A DNA stretch of 53,347 bases from Scrofimicrobium canadense (GTDB lineage Bacteria; Actinomycetota; Actinomycetes; Actinomycetales; Actinomycetaceae). The DNA lies in NCBI RefSeq assembly GCF_009696615.1, contig NZ_VULO01000016.1, forward strand, positions 1-53,347, in the 5' to 3' direction. Below, one piece after another: positions 34,213-43,112 of this stretch. The notes below the pieces were generated by a model that worked only from the letters and a program-made list of their open reading frames with translations, was not told the origin of the DNA and searched no databases. The first letter of the stretch is position 1; the number at the start of each line of letters is the position of its first letter. The position numbers and the translations under genes are program-made.

Positions 34213-35361
34213 TTGTATGTATCAGCGTTAGCACTTGATAACTACCGGTCATACCATACGCTGGTAGTAGAGTTTTCTCCTGGTGTAACGGTATTTCATG
34301 GGAGAAATGGTCGAGGTAAAACTAACATTGTCGAGGCCCTTGGGTATCTTTCAACCCTTTCGTCTCACCGAGTTTCCAGTGAGAAAGCACTAGTTAGGCA
34401 GGGACAGTCAGCAGCAGTAATTCGTGCCAGGGTCAATGACGGTAGAGAAAATCTTCTTGAAGTCGAATTGGTTTCTGGAGGAGCTAATCGTGCTCGGATA
34501 AACCGGGCAATGGTGGCCCCCCGTGAGATTGTCGGGTATTTGCGCACGGTGACATTTGCACCAGAGGACGTTCAAATCATTCGAGGTGATCCTTCAGGAC
34601 GTAGGCGATTTCTTGATACGGCACTTATGCAGATGAAGCCAGCCTATTCGAGTATGAAACGTGATCTCGACAAGGTTCTGGCTCAAAGGGCAGCAGCATT
34701 GAAGAATGCATCGTTTCTTGGCAGTGACATGCTTGATGTCTGGGATGAGTCTCTGGTGGAACTCAGTGCTCAAGTAGCTGCGCACAGAATTTCATTCGTC
34801 GCGTCTATGGCTCCGATACTCAGTCAGGCTTATGGTCACGTCGCTGATGACACAAAGACTGCGACCATGGAGTTTCGTTCAAAACTCGGTGAGATTCCTG
34901 ATACAGTCCCCCATATCGAAGATGGGCACATGCCGGACCTCACTGACATGGTTGACTCCATGCGTCACCTGTACCGCCACAGCATAGAGAACAATCGCGA
35001 TGAAGAAATAAGAAGGCGACAGAATCTTGTAGGAGCTCACCTTGACGACTTTGATGTATATGTCGATGGGTTACCCGCTAAAGGTTTTGCCAGTCATGGT
35101 GAAACCTGGTCATCTGTGTTGGCCCTTCGCCTTGCCCAAGCACAAGTGCTTTCTACAGAGGATGCTCCGCCAATACTCATTCTCGATGATGTCTTTGCCG
35201 AGTTGGACTCGCGAAGGCGGCTAGCGTTGGCTTCACGCATGGCAGACTTCGATCAAGTTTTTGTGACGGCAGCTGTTGAGGAGGATCTCCCGCACCTTAT
35301 GGAGAGTGATCGCATAGAAATCACCTGGAGTGCGGAGGAGGGCAGTCAGATTGGAAAGTGA
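34213..35361 (+). CDS. recF: DNA replication and repair protein RecF
   Basis: The 382-residue SMC-like ATPase helps RecA load at gapped DNA. Walker A reads GRNGRGKTNI near 30-39, and the signature plus Walker B are SHGETWSSVLALRLAQAQ and PPILILDDVFAELD near 315-330. The TTG start, two bases after the dnaN stop, gives the family's MYVSAL-type N-terminus. Its end overlaps dciA. Confidence 0.95.
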   Translation: MYVSALALDNYRSYHTLVVEFSPGVTVFHGRNGRGKTNIVEALGYLSTLSSHRVSSEKALVRQGQSAAVIRARVNDGRENLLEVELVSGGANRARINRAMVAPREIVGYLRTVTFAPEDVQIIRGDPSGRRRFLDTALMQMKPAYSSMKRDLDKVLAQRAAALKNASFLGSDMLDVWDESLVELSAQVAAHRISFVASMAPILSQAYGHVADDTKTATMEFRSKLGEIPDTVPHIEDGHMPDLTDMVDSMRHLYRHSIENNRDEEIRRRQNLVGAHLDDFDVYVDGLPAKGFASHGETWSSVLALRLAQAQVLSTEDAPPILILDDVFAELDSRRRLALASRMADFDQVFVTAAVEEDLPHLMESDRIEITWSAEEGSQIGK

Positions 35362-35899
35362 AGACGATTTTATCTCTCAGACATATCAACGAATGGTTGA
35401 GGCTACTGCAGGACAATTTCGATCAACTACCCGCATAACGAGAGTAAGCAAGCGCGATAATCCAGGAAAAGACAACGACTTAGGGTCTGCGAATACTGGC
35501 TGGGCACCTCCTCCAGGTTTTCCACGGTCACGAGGCGTTCTTTGGTCACATCCACGTGCTCTCGGTAACGTAATAGGTTCTCTCGCTCAATCGCGTCAAT
35601 GGCAAGAACCGCTATCGCTGGGAACTGTGATTGCACGTTGGCCTGAAATTGTAGGTCCGCAGGTGGCACGTCATTGTAGTGTGACATCGATAGAAGAAGG
35701 TAAACTACACATCCACGCAGATTCGACTGCGTGGTCAAAACAGTTGAGGCTTTTATTACCACAAATCGAGCGTCGGATTGCAGAGACGGTGGGATCAGGG
35801 CAATCTCCTCAAGTAGTCATTCATGGACCACAGTCACCCTCGTGGAAGCATGGCATGTATTCAGTGAAGGGTCGAGGACCGCGCGATACCTATGGATGA
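35351..35899 (+). CDS. dciA: DciA (DUF721) replicative helicase loader
   Basis: The 182-residue protein carries the DUF721 domain near its C-terminal half (LGTVIARWPEIVGPQVARHC, STAWSKQLRLLLPQIERRI). DciA is known to help load DnaB in bacteria lacking DnaC. TTG 35351 is preferred because a GGAGGAGGG lies upstream within recF; GTG 35330 is an alternative that would add seven residues. It overlaps the recF end by 11 bases. Confidence 0.9.
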   Translation: MESEDDFISQTYQRMVEATAGQFRSTTRITRVSKRDNPGKDNDLGSANTGWAPPPGFPRSRGVLWSHPRALGNVIGSLAQSRQWQEPLSLGTVIARWPEIVGPQVARHCSVTSIEEGKLHIHADSTAWSKQLRLLLPQIERRIAETVGSGQSPQVVIHGPQSPSWKHGMYSVKGRGPRDTYG

Positions 35900-35981
35900 C
35901 TGTAAGGTAGGTCACCTCTTTTTTGATCAAAAGTGCAGGTCGACGGCAATCTGAGCTCAGGTTTTGATTGCGAGTTTTTGG

Positions 35982-35987
35982 TAGAAT
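35982..35987 (+). promoter_or_regulatory. Possible -10 element for gyrB
   Basis: TAGAAT lies 27 bases upstream of the gyrB start in the 115-bp dciA-gyrB gap. A convincing -35 element at the usual spacing is not seen, so this is tentative. Confidence 0.3.
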
Positions 35988-36014
35988 AGGTGTCTTGGAC
36001 AGGAGGGCAATCGC

Positions 36015-38012
36015 ATGGCCACAAATGACCACTATGAAGCGTCTGACATTACGGTGTTGGAGGGCTTGGAAGCGGTTAGGAAGCGCCCGGGCATGTATAT
36101 CGGTTCTACCGGAGAGCGCGGCTTGCACCACCTGGTTTACGAAGTCGTCGACAACTCTGTTGACGAGGCGTTGGCCGGATACTGCGACCATATTGAAGTA
36201 ACGATTCTGCCCGACGGTGGAGTTCGTGTAGAGGATAATGGTCGTGGTATTCCCGTTGATCTACATCCCTCGGAAGGTAAGCCCACCGTCGAAGTAGTGA
36301 TGACGATTCTGCACGCAGGTGGAAAATTTGGTGGTGGCGGCTATGCCGTCTCAGGTGGCCTTCACGGGGTCGGTATCTCTGTTGTTAATGCGCTCTCTAA
36401 ACGCGTCGACACTACCGTCAAACGTCAGGGATACGCGTGGAGAATGTCATTTGCCAATGGCGGACACCCTATTTCCCCGCTCGTCAAAGAAGAAGAAACT
36501 GAAGAGACAGGTACTTCACAGACTTTTTGGCCCGACCCAGAAATCTTCGAGACCGTAGATTTTAGTTTCGAGACGCTGCGGCAACGGTTCCAACAAATGG
36601 CATTCCTCAATAAAGGACTGCGGATCACTCTTACAGATCAACGCCCGGGGCAAAGTACTGCCGGGGATGAGATCACCGGTGAAAGTCGTGAGGAGCCGGA
36701 GGAAGAATTCCGTGCGGTAACGTATTGCTACGAAAATGGGTTGCGGGACTATGTGCAATACCTTGATACTACGAAGCGCGTAACGCCAATCAACGAAGAC
36801 ATTATCTCCATTGAGAACGAAAATGATGAAGGTACATTGTCCCTAGAGTTAGCTATGCGGTGGACCGAGGCATATTCGGAAACTATTCACACATATGCCA
36901 ACACCATCAACACCACTGAAGGTGGAACTCACGAAGAGGGATTCCGCACTGCTCTTACCACGGTTATCAACAAGTATGCCCGCGAAAAATCTCTTTTGAA
37001 AGAAAAAGACGATAACCTCATTGGCGATGACGTGCGTGAAGGACTTACAGCAGTCTTGTCTGTCAAACTCACAGAGCCGCAGTTTGAAGGGCAGACAAAA
37101 ACGAAGCTAGGTAACACTGAAGCTAGAACGTTTGTGCAAAGTCAAACATATAAACTTCTAGGGGACTGGCTTGATGCTCACCCAGCTGAAGCGCGAGCGA
37201 TCGTTGGCAAAGGTATGGCCGCTCAACAGGCGCGTGTTGCTGCTCGTAAAGCCCGCGAGGCCACACGTCGGAAGACAGCATTGGACTCAGTGGCAATGCC
37301 ATCGAAACTCCATGATTGTTCCTCATCAGATGCAGATGTGTGTGAACTATTCATCGTAGAGGGTGACTCTGCTGGAGGTTCGGCGGTAATGGGAAGAAAT
37401 CCTGATGTTCAGGCTATTCTTCCTTTGCGTGGAAAAATTCTTAATGTGGAAAAGGCGCGCATCGACCGGGCAATGAATTCTGAGACTATTCAAGCCCTCA
37501 TTGGTGCATTAGGTACCGGTATTGGCGAAGAATTTGATCGTGGAAAACTCCGCTATGGAAAAGTCATTCTTATGGCTGATGCTGACGTTGATGGCCAGCA
37601 TATTGCGACTCTATTAATGACATTCTTCTTCCGTTATATGAAGCAACTAGTTGAAGAAGGACATATTTACCTGGCCACACCGCCGCTATATCGTATTCGT
37701 TGGAGCAATGCGCCACACGAATTCGTCTACTCTGATCAACAACGTGATGAAGCTCTAGCTGAAGGCCTTGAAAAAGGGTGGCGACTGCCAAAGGTCAATC
37801 CAATTCAGCGTTACAAAGGCTTAGGCGAAATGAATGATCAAGAGCTATGGGATACAACAATGAATCCCGATGCGCGTCTACTCAAACAAGTAGAAGTTGG
37901 CGAGGCTGCCGCTGCTGATGAGACTTTCACAGTTTTGATGGGGGACGATGTTGAAGCGCGTCGTTCCTTTATTCAGCGTAATGCTCAAGACGTCCGCTTC
38001 ATTGACGCATAG
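36015..38012 (+). CDS. gyrB: DNA gyrase subunit B
   Basis: The 665-residue ATPase subunit of gyrase drives negative supercoiling. The GHKL domain has [25 protein letters not shown] and [13 protein letters not shown] with SGGLHGVG. The TOPRIM domain has EGDSAGGSA near 450 and DADVDGQHI near 523. AGGAGGG precedes the ATG. It has no long insertion in the C-terminal half, as usual in Gram-positive bacteria. It is 12 bases upstream of gyrA. Confidence 0.98.
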   Translation: MATNDHYEASDITVLEGLEAVRKRPGMYIGSTGERGLHHLVYEVVDNSVDEALAGYCDHIEVTILPDGGVRVEDNGRGIPVDLHPSEGKPTVEVVMTILHAGGKFGGGGYAVSGGLHGVGISVVNALSKRVDTTVKRQGYAWRMSFANGGHPISPLVKEEETEETGTSQTFWPDPEIFETVDFSFETLRQRFQQMAFLNKGLRITLTDQRPGQSTAGDEITGESREEPEEEFRAVTYCYENGLRDYVQYLDTTKRVTPINEDIISIENENDEGTLSLELAMRWTEAYSETIHTYANTINTTEGGTHEEGFRTALTTVINKYAREKSLLKEKDDNLIGDDVREGLTAVLSVKLTEPQFEGQTKTKLGNTEARTFVQSQTYKLLGDWLDAHPAEARAIVGKGMAAQQARVAARKAREATRRKTALDSVAMPSKLHDCSSSDADVCELFIVEGDSAGGSAVMGRNPDVQAILPLRGKILNVEKARIDRAMNSETIQALIGALGTGIGEEFDRGKLRYGKVILMADADVDGQHIATLLMTFFFRYMKQLVEEGHIYLATPPLYRIRWSNAPHEFVYSDQQRDEALAEGLEKGWRLPKVNPIQRYKGLGEMNDQELWDTTMNPDARLLKQVEVGEAAAADETFTVLMGDDVEARRSFIQRNAQDVRFIDA

Positions 38013-38024
38013 AGGGTAGAAGCA

Positions 38025-40595
38025 ATGAGTGAAGAGAACCCAGATAACGAACTGATTGCGTCTGAGACTGCTGAAGCGGTTGCCGATGCTGCTACTGAGG
38101 CCGTTGAAGAAGGAGCCATTGTTGTCGGCGAAGGCCGCGTTGATCCTGTAGATCTTGAGTCGGAAATGCAGCGGTCATACCTTGACTATGCGATGAGCGT
38201 GATTGTGGGCCGCGCTCTTCCTGATGTTCGTGATGGACTCAAGCCTGTGCATAGGCGCATCCTTTATGCAATGTATGACGGTGGTTATCGCCCCGATGCT
38301 GGATACTACAAATGCATGCGCGTCGTTGGTGATGTTCTGGCGCATTATCACCCCCATGGTGATAGTTCCGTTTACGATGCGCTGGCACGCCTCGTCCAGT
38401 GGTGGTCACTTCGTTACCCTTTAGTCGATGGGCAAGGAAACTTCGGTTCACCAGGTAATTTGGGGCCTGCTGCCGCGCGTTACACTGAATGTAAAATGGC
38501 ACCGTTGGCTGTGGAAATGGTGCGCGGCATTGATGAGCAAACCGTTGATTTCCAAGACAATTATGATGGACGTTCCCAAGAACCCACCGTCTTGCCAGCA
38601 CGCTTCCCCAACCTCCTGGTCAATGGATCTGAAGGTATTGCCGTTGGTATGGCGACACGCATCCCACCTCACAATCTTCGTGAGGTTACTGAAGGCGTAC
38701 AGTGGTATCTCGATAATCCGGAGGCCACAAGAGAAGAGCTACTAGAAGCGCTAATGGAGCGCATCAAAGGCCCAGACTTCCCAACCGGTGCGACTATTCT
38801 TGGTCGGCGCGGTATTGAACAGGTGTATAGGACTGGACGCGGCGGCATTATTCAACGAGCAATTGTTGACGTCGAAGAGCTCCACGGACGTCAATGTCTT
38901 GTCATAAAGAAGCTGCCCTACCAGGTAAACCCCGATAATCTGACAGCTAAGATTGCCGAGTTAACGCGAACCGGTCAAGTCCAAGGGATTGCCGACATTC
39001 GCGATGAGACTTCTGGTCGCAATGGGCAGCGACTCATTATCGTCTTGAAACGGGATGCCGTCGCGCAAGTAGTGCTCAATAATCTATATCGACGCACGTC
39101 ATTACAGGAATCATTCCCGGCTAACATGCTGGCATTGGTTGATGGAGTTCCCAGGACGTTGTCTCTGGATGGTTTTGTCCACTATTGGGTCAAACATCAG
39201 ATTGATGTTGTTGTTCGCCGCACGCAATTCCGTTTGGCGAAAGCACGCGAACGGCTTCATATTCTTGACGGGTATCTCAAGGCTCTCGATGCTCTTGACG
39301 AGGTGATTGCTCTTATTCGGCGTTCACCTACGGTCGATGATGCCCGCACGGGATTAATGCAGCTACTCGCCATTGATGAAATTCAAGCAAATGCAATTTT
39401 GGCAATGCAGTTGCGACGTCTGGCAGCACTGGAACGTCAAAAGATTTTAGATGAGCATGCTGAGATCAAAGCGCGAGTACTCGACTTAGAAGACATTTTG
39501 GCCACCCCTGGGCGGCAACGGCGGATTATTTCCGAAGAGCTCACGGAGATCACTGACAAATTTGGTGACGATCGACGTACGACCATCGTCCCCTTCGAAG
39601 GGGAAATGTCGATGGAAGACCTTGTACCTGAAGAACAAGTAGTCGTCACAATCACGCGTGAAGGATATACAAAGCGGACTAGAGAAGACCAATACCGTGC
39701 GCAAAAGCGCGGTGGTAAAGGTGTACGCGGAGCTCAGCTGCGTGGAGATGACGCAGTTAACCACTTCTTCGTCACCTCGACTCATGATTGGCTGCTTTTC
39801 TTTACCAATTTGGGTCGCGTCTACCGCGCAAAGGCCTATCAGCTTCCCGAAGGGGCACGTGACGCCAAAGGTCAACATGTGGCAAATATTCTTCCATTCC
39901 AACCGGGAGAACAAATCGCACAAGTGATGACCATCCACGACTACAAGCAGGCTGACTATCTTGTCCTTGCGACCAAGTCAGGTTTAGTAAAGAAATCTCG
40001 TTTGGCTGACTATGATTCGCCTCGGCAAGCGGGCATCATTGCGATCAACCTGCGCGAAGATGCACATGGCAATCCCGATGAAGTTGTTTCCGCAGCGATT
40101 GTTAACGCTGAAGACGACGTCATTTTGGTTTCAAAACAAGGCATGTCTATTCGCTTCCAAGCAAGTGATGAACAACTGCGCCCAATGGGTCGCTCAACTT
40201 CAGGTGTCACTGGAATGCGGTTCCGCGACGATGACGAACTCCTCACCATGGAAGTGGTACGTCCCGAAGCTGACCTCCTCATTGTTACGGAGGGTGGCTA
40301 TGCAAAACGCACGCCATTGTCTGAATATCGTATTCAAGGTCGTGGTGGACTGGGTATCAAGGTGGCAAATCTTGACGAAGAGCGCGGGGCTCTCGTTGGT
40401 GCCCTGGTGACAGAAATTGAAGAAGATGTTCTTGTCATTACAGAAAGTGGCAAACTGGTGAGGGTAAGTGCTGGGGATGTTCGCTCCACTGGTCGAAATA
40501 CCAAAGGTGTGATTTTCGCTAAACCAGATAAAGAAGACCGAGTAATCGCGATAACACGGGACTCGGGCGATGAACAGGAGAACGACGATGAGTGA
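38025..40595 (+). CDS. gyrA: DNA gyrase subunit A
   Basis: The 856-residue subunit cuts and rejoins DNA. The active-site Tyr is in PAAARYTE. The quinolone-resistance region [15 protein letters not shown] keeps the Ser and Asp equivalent to E. coli Ser83 and Asp87, so no classical resistance change is seen. The C-terminal beta-pinwheel has the GyrA box [10 protein letters not shown]. The protein ends in an acidic tail. The stop overlaps the next start codon. Confidence 0.98.
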   Translation: MSEENPDNELIASETAEAVADAATEAVEEGAIVVGEGRVDPVDLESEMQRSYLDYAMSVIVGRALPDVRDGLKPVHRRILYAMYDGGYRPDAGYYKCMRVVGDVLAHYHPHGDSSVYDALARLVQWWSLRYPLVDGQGNFGSPGNLGPAAARYTECKMAPLAVEMVRGIDEQTVDFQDNYDGRSQEPTVLPARFPNLLVNGSEGIAVGMATRIPPHNLREVTEGVQWYLDNPEATREELLEALMERIKGPDFPTGATILGRRGIEQVYRTGRGGIIQRAIVDVEELHGRQCLVIKKLPYQVNPDNLTAKIAELTRTGQVQGIADIRDETSGRNGQRLIIVLKRDAVAQVVLNNLYRRTSLQESFPANMLALVDGVPRTLSLDGFVHYWVKHQIDVVVRRTQFRLAKARERLHILDGYLKALDALDEVIALIRRSPTVDDARTGLMQLLAIDEIQANAILAMQLRRLAALERQKILDEHAEIKARVLDLEDILATPGRQRRIISEELTEITDKFGDDRRTTIVPFEGEMSMEDLVPEEQVVVTITREGYTKRTREDQYRAQKRGGKGVRGAQLRGDDAVNHFFVTSTHDWLLFFTNLGRVYRAKAYQLPEGARDAKGQHVANILPFQPGEQIAQVMTIHDYKQADYLVLATKSGLVKKSRLADYDSPRQAGIIAINLREDAHGNPDEVVSAAIVNAEDDVILVSKQGMSIRFQASDEQLRPMGRSTSGVTGMRFRDDDELLTMEVVRPEADLLIVTEGGYAKRTPLSEYRIQGRGGLGIKVANLDEERGALVGALVTEIEEDVLVITESGKLVRVSAGDVRSTGRNTKGVIFAKPDKEDRVIAITRDSGDEQENDDE

Positions 40596-40983
40596 CCAGG
40601 AGATCACTACAGTCGAAGTCGATCAACCGCGCCGTGTTGACCTAACCGTCACTCGTGTTGATCCGTGGTCAGTATTGAAGATTGGATTTCTACTAGCAGT
40701 AGCAGTGGGAATCATCACAGTCGTTGCAACAATTGTGCTGTGGCATGTCCTTGACGGAATGAATGTTTTCGGCACTATGGAAGATTTTCTTATCAAAATT
40801 GGTGCCGAGCAATTCCTCAGCTTGCTGGAGTATGTCCGCCTTCCTCGCGTGATTTCGTATTCCATCATTCTTGGTGTAGCTAACATTGTGATATTTACTG
40901 CTTTAGCTACCTTGATGTCCTTGTTGTACAACCTCGTTGCCGTTATGGTGGGCGGAATTCGCGTCACTTTGATGGATGAGTGA
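40588..40983 (+). CDS. DUF3566-family membrane protein
   Basis: The 131-residue protein has a charged N-terminal part, the family segment [20 protein letters not shown] and a second hydrophobic segment near the C-terminus ([20 protein letters not shown]). This DUF is found directly after gyrA throughout Actinobacteria and its function is unknown. ATG 40588 overlaps the gyrA stop and is preceded by CAGGAGA, so it is translationally coupled to gyrA. Confidence 0.9.
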   Translation: MSDQEITTVEVDQPRRVDLTVTRVDPWSVLKIGFLLAVAVGIITVVATIVLWHVLDGMNVFGTMEDFLIKIGAEQFLSLLEYVRLPRVISYSIILGVANIVIFTALATLMSLLYNLVAVMVGGIRVTLMDE

Positions 40984-41046
40984 GCTATTACCTATTCTCT
41001 GTTTTGGTGCAGATACCTCCAGTCAGGTAGGCTAAATCCGCACCCC

Positions 41047-41120
41047 GGGCCTATAGCTCAGTTGGTTAGAGCGCAGTCCTGATAAGACTGAGGTCGCTGG
41101 TTCGAGCCCAGCTAGGCCCA
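41047..41120 (+). tRNA. tRNA-Ile (GAT anticodon)
   Basis: This is a complete 74-nt cloverleaf: acceptor stem GGGCCTA pairs with TAGGCCC, the D-arm reads GCTCAGTTGGTTAGAGC, the anticodon loop contains GAT and the T-arm reads GGTTCGAGCC. CCA is not encoded. The location after the gyrA block matches related genomes. Confidence 0.97.
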
Positions 41121-41186
41121 CTGCCCACATGCGGTATCGTATCGCTTGTGGCAGATTGTCCGTGTGAGAAGAATGTAGGAGGCGCC

Positions 41187-41387
41187 GTGAAGAAGCTTTT
41201 GACCATCGCCCTTGTCGGAGCTGCTGTTGCTGGCGTAGCCCTCATTGTGCGTCGTGCGGCGCAAGACATGCGGGAATCGGAAGAACTCTGGGCGCAGATC
41301 ACCGATGAGGTGGATGCTCAGATTGCTGAGGCAGAAGCTGCGGCTGCTGCTAAGGTTGAAGAGGCTGCTGAGGCAGTCTCCGAATAA
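41187..41387 (+). CDS. DLW-39-family small protein
   Basis: The 66-residue protein has an N-terminal hydrophobic helix (KKLLTIALVGAAVAGVALIV) and a charged tail containing SEELWAQITDE, matching the DLW-39 family found between these two tRNA genes in Actinobacteria. The GTG at 41187 is fixed by AGGAGG at the right distance; an upstream in-frame ATG would run into the tRNA region. The C-terminal Ala/Glu-rich segment is longer than in typical members. Function unknown. Confidence 0.85.
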   Translation: MKKLLTIALVGAAVAGVALIVRRAAQDMRESEELWAQITDEVDAQIAEAEAAAAAKVEEAAEAVSE

Positions 41388-41396
41388 CTCCATAAC

Positions 41397-41469
41397 GGGG
41401 CTGTAGCTCACCTGGTAGAGCGCCGCCTTTGCAAGGCGGAGGTAAGGGGTTCGAGTCCCCTCAGCTCCA
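41397..41469 (+). tRNA. tRNA-Ala (TGC anticodon)
   Basis: This is a complete 73-nt cloverleaf: acceptor GGGGCTG pairs with CAGCTCC, the D-arm is GCTCACCTGGTAGAGC, the anticodon arm CCGCCTTTGCAAGGCGG carries TGC, and the T-arm is GGGGTTCGAGTCCCC. CCA is not encoded. The insertion-rich segment begins about 100 bases downstream. Confidence 0.97.
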
Positions 41470-41594
41470 CAAATACCCTGGTTGAAGTGCGAATATGTGA
41501 GATGTGGTTGAAACTGCACCGACAATTGCACCGACATGTTAAAGTTTTCTTATGAGAAGGCGACCTAATGGGGCTCTTCGGACTTTGGTGGGGT

Positions 41595-41651
41595 GTGAAG
41601 GTGTTTCATACTTTTAGGTGTGAAACGAAAAGATAATAGAAACACCTTCAC
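41595..41651 (+). repeat. 13-bp inverted repeat flanking the transposase start codon
   Basis: GTGAAGGTGTTTC at 41595-41607 is the exact reverse complement of GAAACACCTTCAC at 41639-41651. The transposase GTG start (41620) lies in the loop. The same arrangement exists in the copy at 1-127. The hairpin could hide or expose the ribosome binding site and so limit transposase synthesis. Confidence 0.7.
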
Positions 41652-41976
41652 TGTGTCTGATCCTACGTTGATTCTTCAGGCTTTGGTGAGTTTGAAAGAT
41701 ACTCGTGTTCTGGAGTATCGACGTGATCGGGCGGTCCAGTATCTGCGGGTTTGGCAGATAGTGAAAGACCCACTGTGTCCTGGTTGTGGGGGCCGGGCGT
41801 GGGTCAAGGACCGCGTTGAAGTCTCTTATATTGATCTGCCGGTCTACGGCAAACCCATGCGACTGGTGTGGCGTAAGCATCGTTTCTGGTGTCCGCGCCT
41901 GGACTGCCAGAAAAAATCGTGGGTGGGAACAGATCCTATGACGCTTGCCAGAACCCTAACGGCTACCTCACGTTGA
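41620..41976 (+). pseudogene. ISL3-family transposase, N-terminal fragment
   Basis: The 118-residue frame contains the ISL3 N-terminal zinc-binding domain: CPGCGG near residue 52 and FWCPRLDCQKKSWVG near 89 (paired Cys residues), with the intervening DLPVYGKPMRLVWRKHRFW typical of the family. The DDE catalytic domain is absent, and the last dozen residues no longer resemble the family. It is inactive. Confidence 0.8.
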
Positions 41977-42008
41977 ACAGTTTGTGTGCAGCTTGCGCCG
42001 AGGTAAGG

Positions 42009-42401
42009 TCACCAGACCATCGGGAGGAGAGATGCGAGGAATCCTACTGCTGCTGTGCTGAGCATGGTGATTGCGAGGGTGCGGCAGAGACGTTCCGGGG
42101 GGCGTTTGTGCAGGTGGAGTCGGTCGGGCCGGCGTTCGGGAACGTATCCGGTGACGGTGGTCGAATCGTGGTTGCGAAGATCATCGCGGGATGTGAGGGG
42201 GCGGGTATAGGTGCGTTCCTTCACGTTCCATATCGCGATCCGCTGCTGATCGAGGTCCTCGACGACGGTGACGTTCGTTGGGGTGCGAGGACCGTCGATG
42301 GCGGTGATGATGAGCGCTGCGACCAGGAAGGGGATGCCGATGATTGCGCCGATCCAGGACAGCATTTCGCCGATGATGCCGATGGTGTCGAGAATGCTCA
42401 T
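42009..42401 (-). CDS. Uncharacterised two-helix membrane protein next to kdpE
   Basis: The 130-residue protein has an N-terminal hydrophobic helix (residues 10-33, IGEMLSWIGAIIGIPFLVAA), a polar middle region and a C-terminal helix (TLAITMLSTAAVGFLASLLP). I recognise no domain. It lies 18 bases downstream of kdpE on the same strand and may be co-transcribed with the kdp genes, so a role in potassium or membrane sensing is possible but unproven. Its codon use matches the GC-rich island. Confidence 0.6.
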   Translation of the reverse strand: MSILDTIGIIGEMLSWIGAIIGIPFLVAALIITAIDGPRTPTNVTVVEDLDQQRIAIWNVKERTYTRPLTSRDDLRNHDSTTVTGYVPERRPDRLHLHKRPPERLCRTLAITMLSTAAVGFLASLLPMVW

Positions 42402-42419
42402 CTCTGGGGGTGCTGAGCG

Positions 42420-43112
42420 TCAGGTGGTCATGCCGTCGAGCCGGTAGCCCATGCCGGGTTCGGTGAGCAGGTGGACGGGGTTGGCCGGGTCTTCTTCGAG
42501 TTTGCGGCGGAGTTGGGAGACGTAGAGGCGAAGGTAGCCGGTGTCTTCGGCGTGCTCGGTGCCCCAGATGGTGGTGAGGATGGTTTGGCGGGTGACGAGT
42601 TTCCCGGCGTTGCGGATGAGGATGTCGATGAGCTGCCACTCGGTGGGGGTCAGCCGGATTTGACGTTCCCCTTCGGGGGTGTCGCGGGTGACGCTGTGGG
42701 CGGCGAGGTCGATGGTGACGCGGCCGAGGTGCACCACGGGCGTGGCGTCTTCTTGGGGAACACGTCGGGTCAGGGCGCGGATGCGAGCGAGGAGTTCTTC
42801 GACGGCGAAGGGTTTGGTGATGTAGTCGTCGGCGCCGGCATCGAGGGCTTCGACCTTATCGGCGGCGCCGGCGCGGCCGGACACGACGAGGATAGGCGCC
42901 TGGGACCAGCCGCGGATTCCATGGATGACTTCGATGCCATCGAGTTCAGGCATGCCCAGGTCGATCAGGAAGATGTCCGGGTGGTGGTCGATGGCAGCAG
43001 CGATCGCCTGGGCACCGTCAGCTGCGGTGAAGATCTCATACCCTTTGGCCGTGAGGGTGATGCGCAGGGCGCGAAGGATCTGGGGGTCGTCGTCGGCGAT
43101 GAGGATTTTCAT
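42420..43112 (-). CDS. kdpE: KdpE response regulator
   Basis: The 230-residue OmpR-family regulator has a receiver domain with Asp7-Asp9 acidic pocket, phosphoacceptor Asp51 in LIDLGMPELDG and Lys100 in DDYITKPF. A C-terminal winged helix (LTPTEWQLIDILIRNAGKLV, LRLYVSQLRRKLE) follows. Phosphorylated KdpE activates kdpFABC. The ATG overlaps the kdpD stop. Confidence 0.95.
   Translation of the reverse strand: MKILIADDDPQILRALRITLTAKGYEIFTAADGAQAIAAAIDHHPDIFLIDLGMPELDGIEVIHGIRGWSQAPILVVSGRAGAADKVEALDAGADDYITKPFAVEELLARIRALTRRVPQEDATPVVHLGRVTIDLAAHSVTRDTPEGERQIRLTPTEWQLIDILIRNAGKLVTRQTILTTIWGTEHAEDTGYLRLYVSQLRRKLEEDPANPVHLLTEPGMGYRLDGMTT

Larger units (their letters stand above)
41572..41976 (+). 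mobile_element. ISL3-family insertion sequence, truncated at its 3' side
   Basis: The left end GGCTCTTCGGACTTTGGTGG and following bases match the copy at 1-127 in inverted orientation. The rest of the element, including most of the transposase and the right terminal repeat, is gone; ISL3 identity ends near 41940 and foreign GC-rich sequence begins by about 42005. Confidence 0.82.

Noticed and set aside
41512-41537. Tandem GCACCGACA repeat after tRNA-Ala, considered as an attachment site
   Set aside because: It does not duplicate the tRNA 3' end and no integrase gene is seen, so an att site is not supported.
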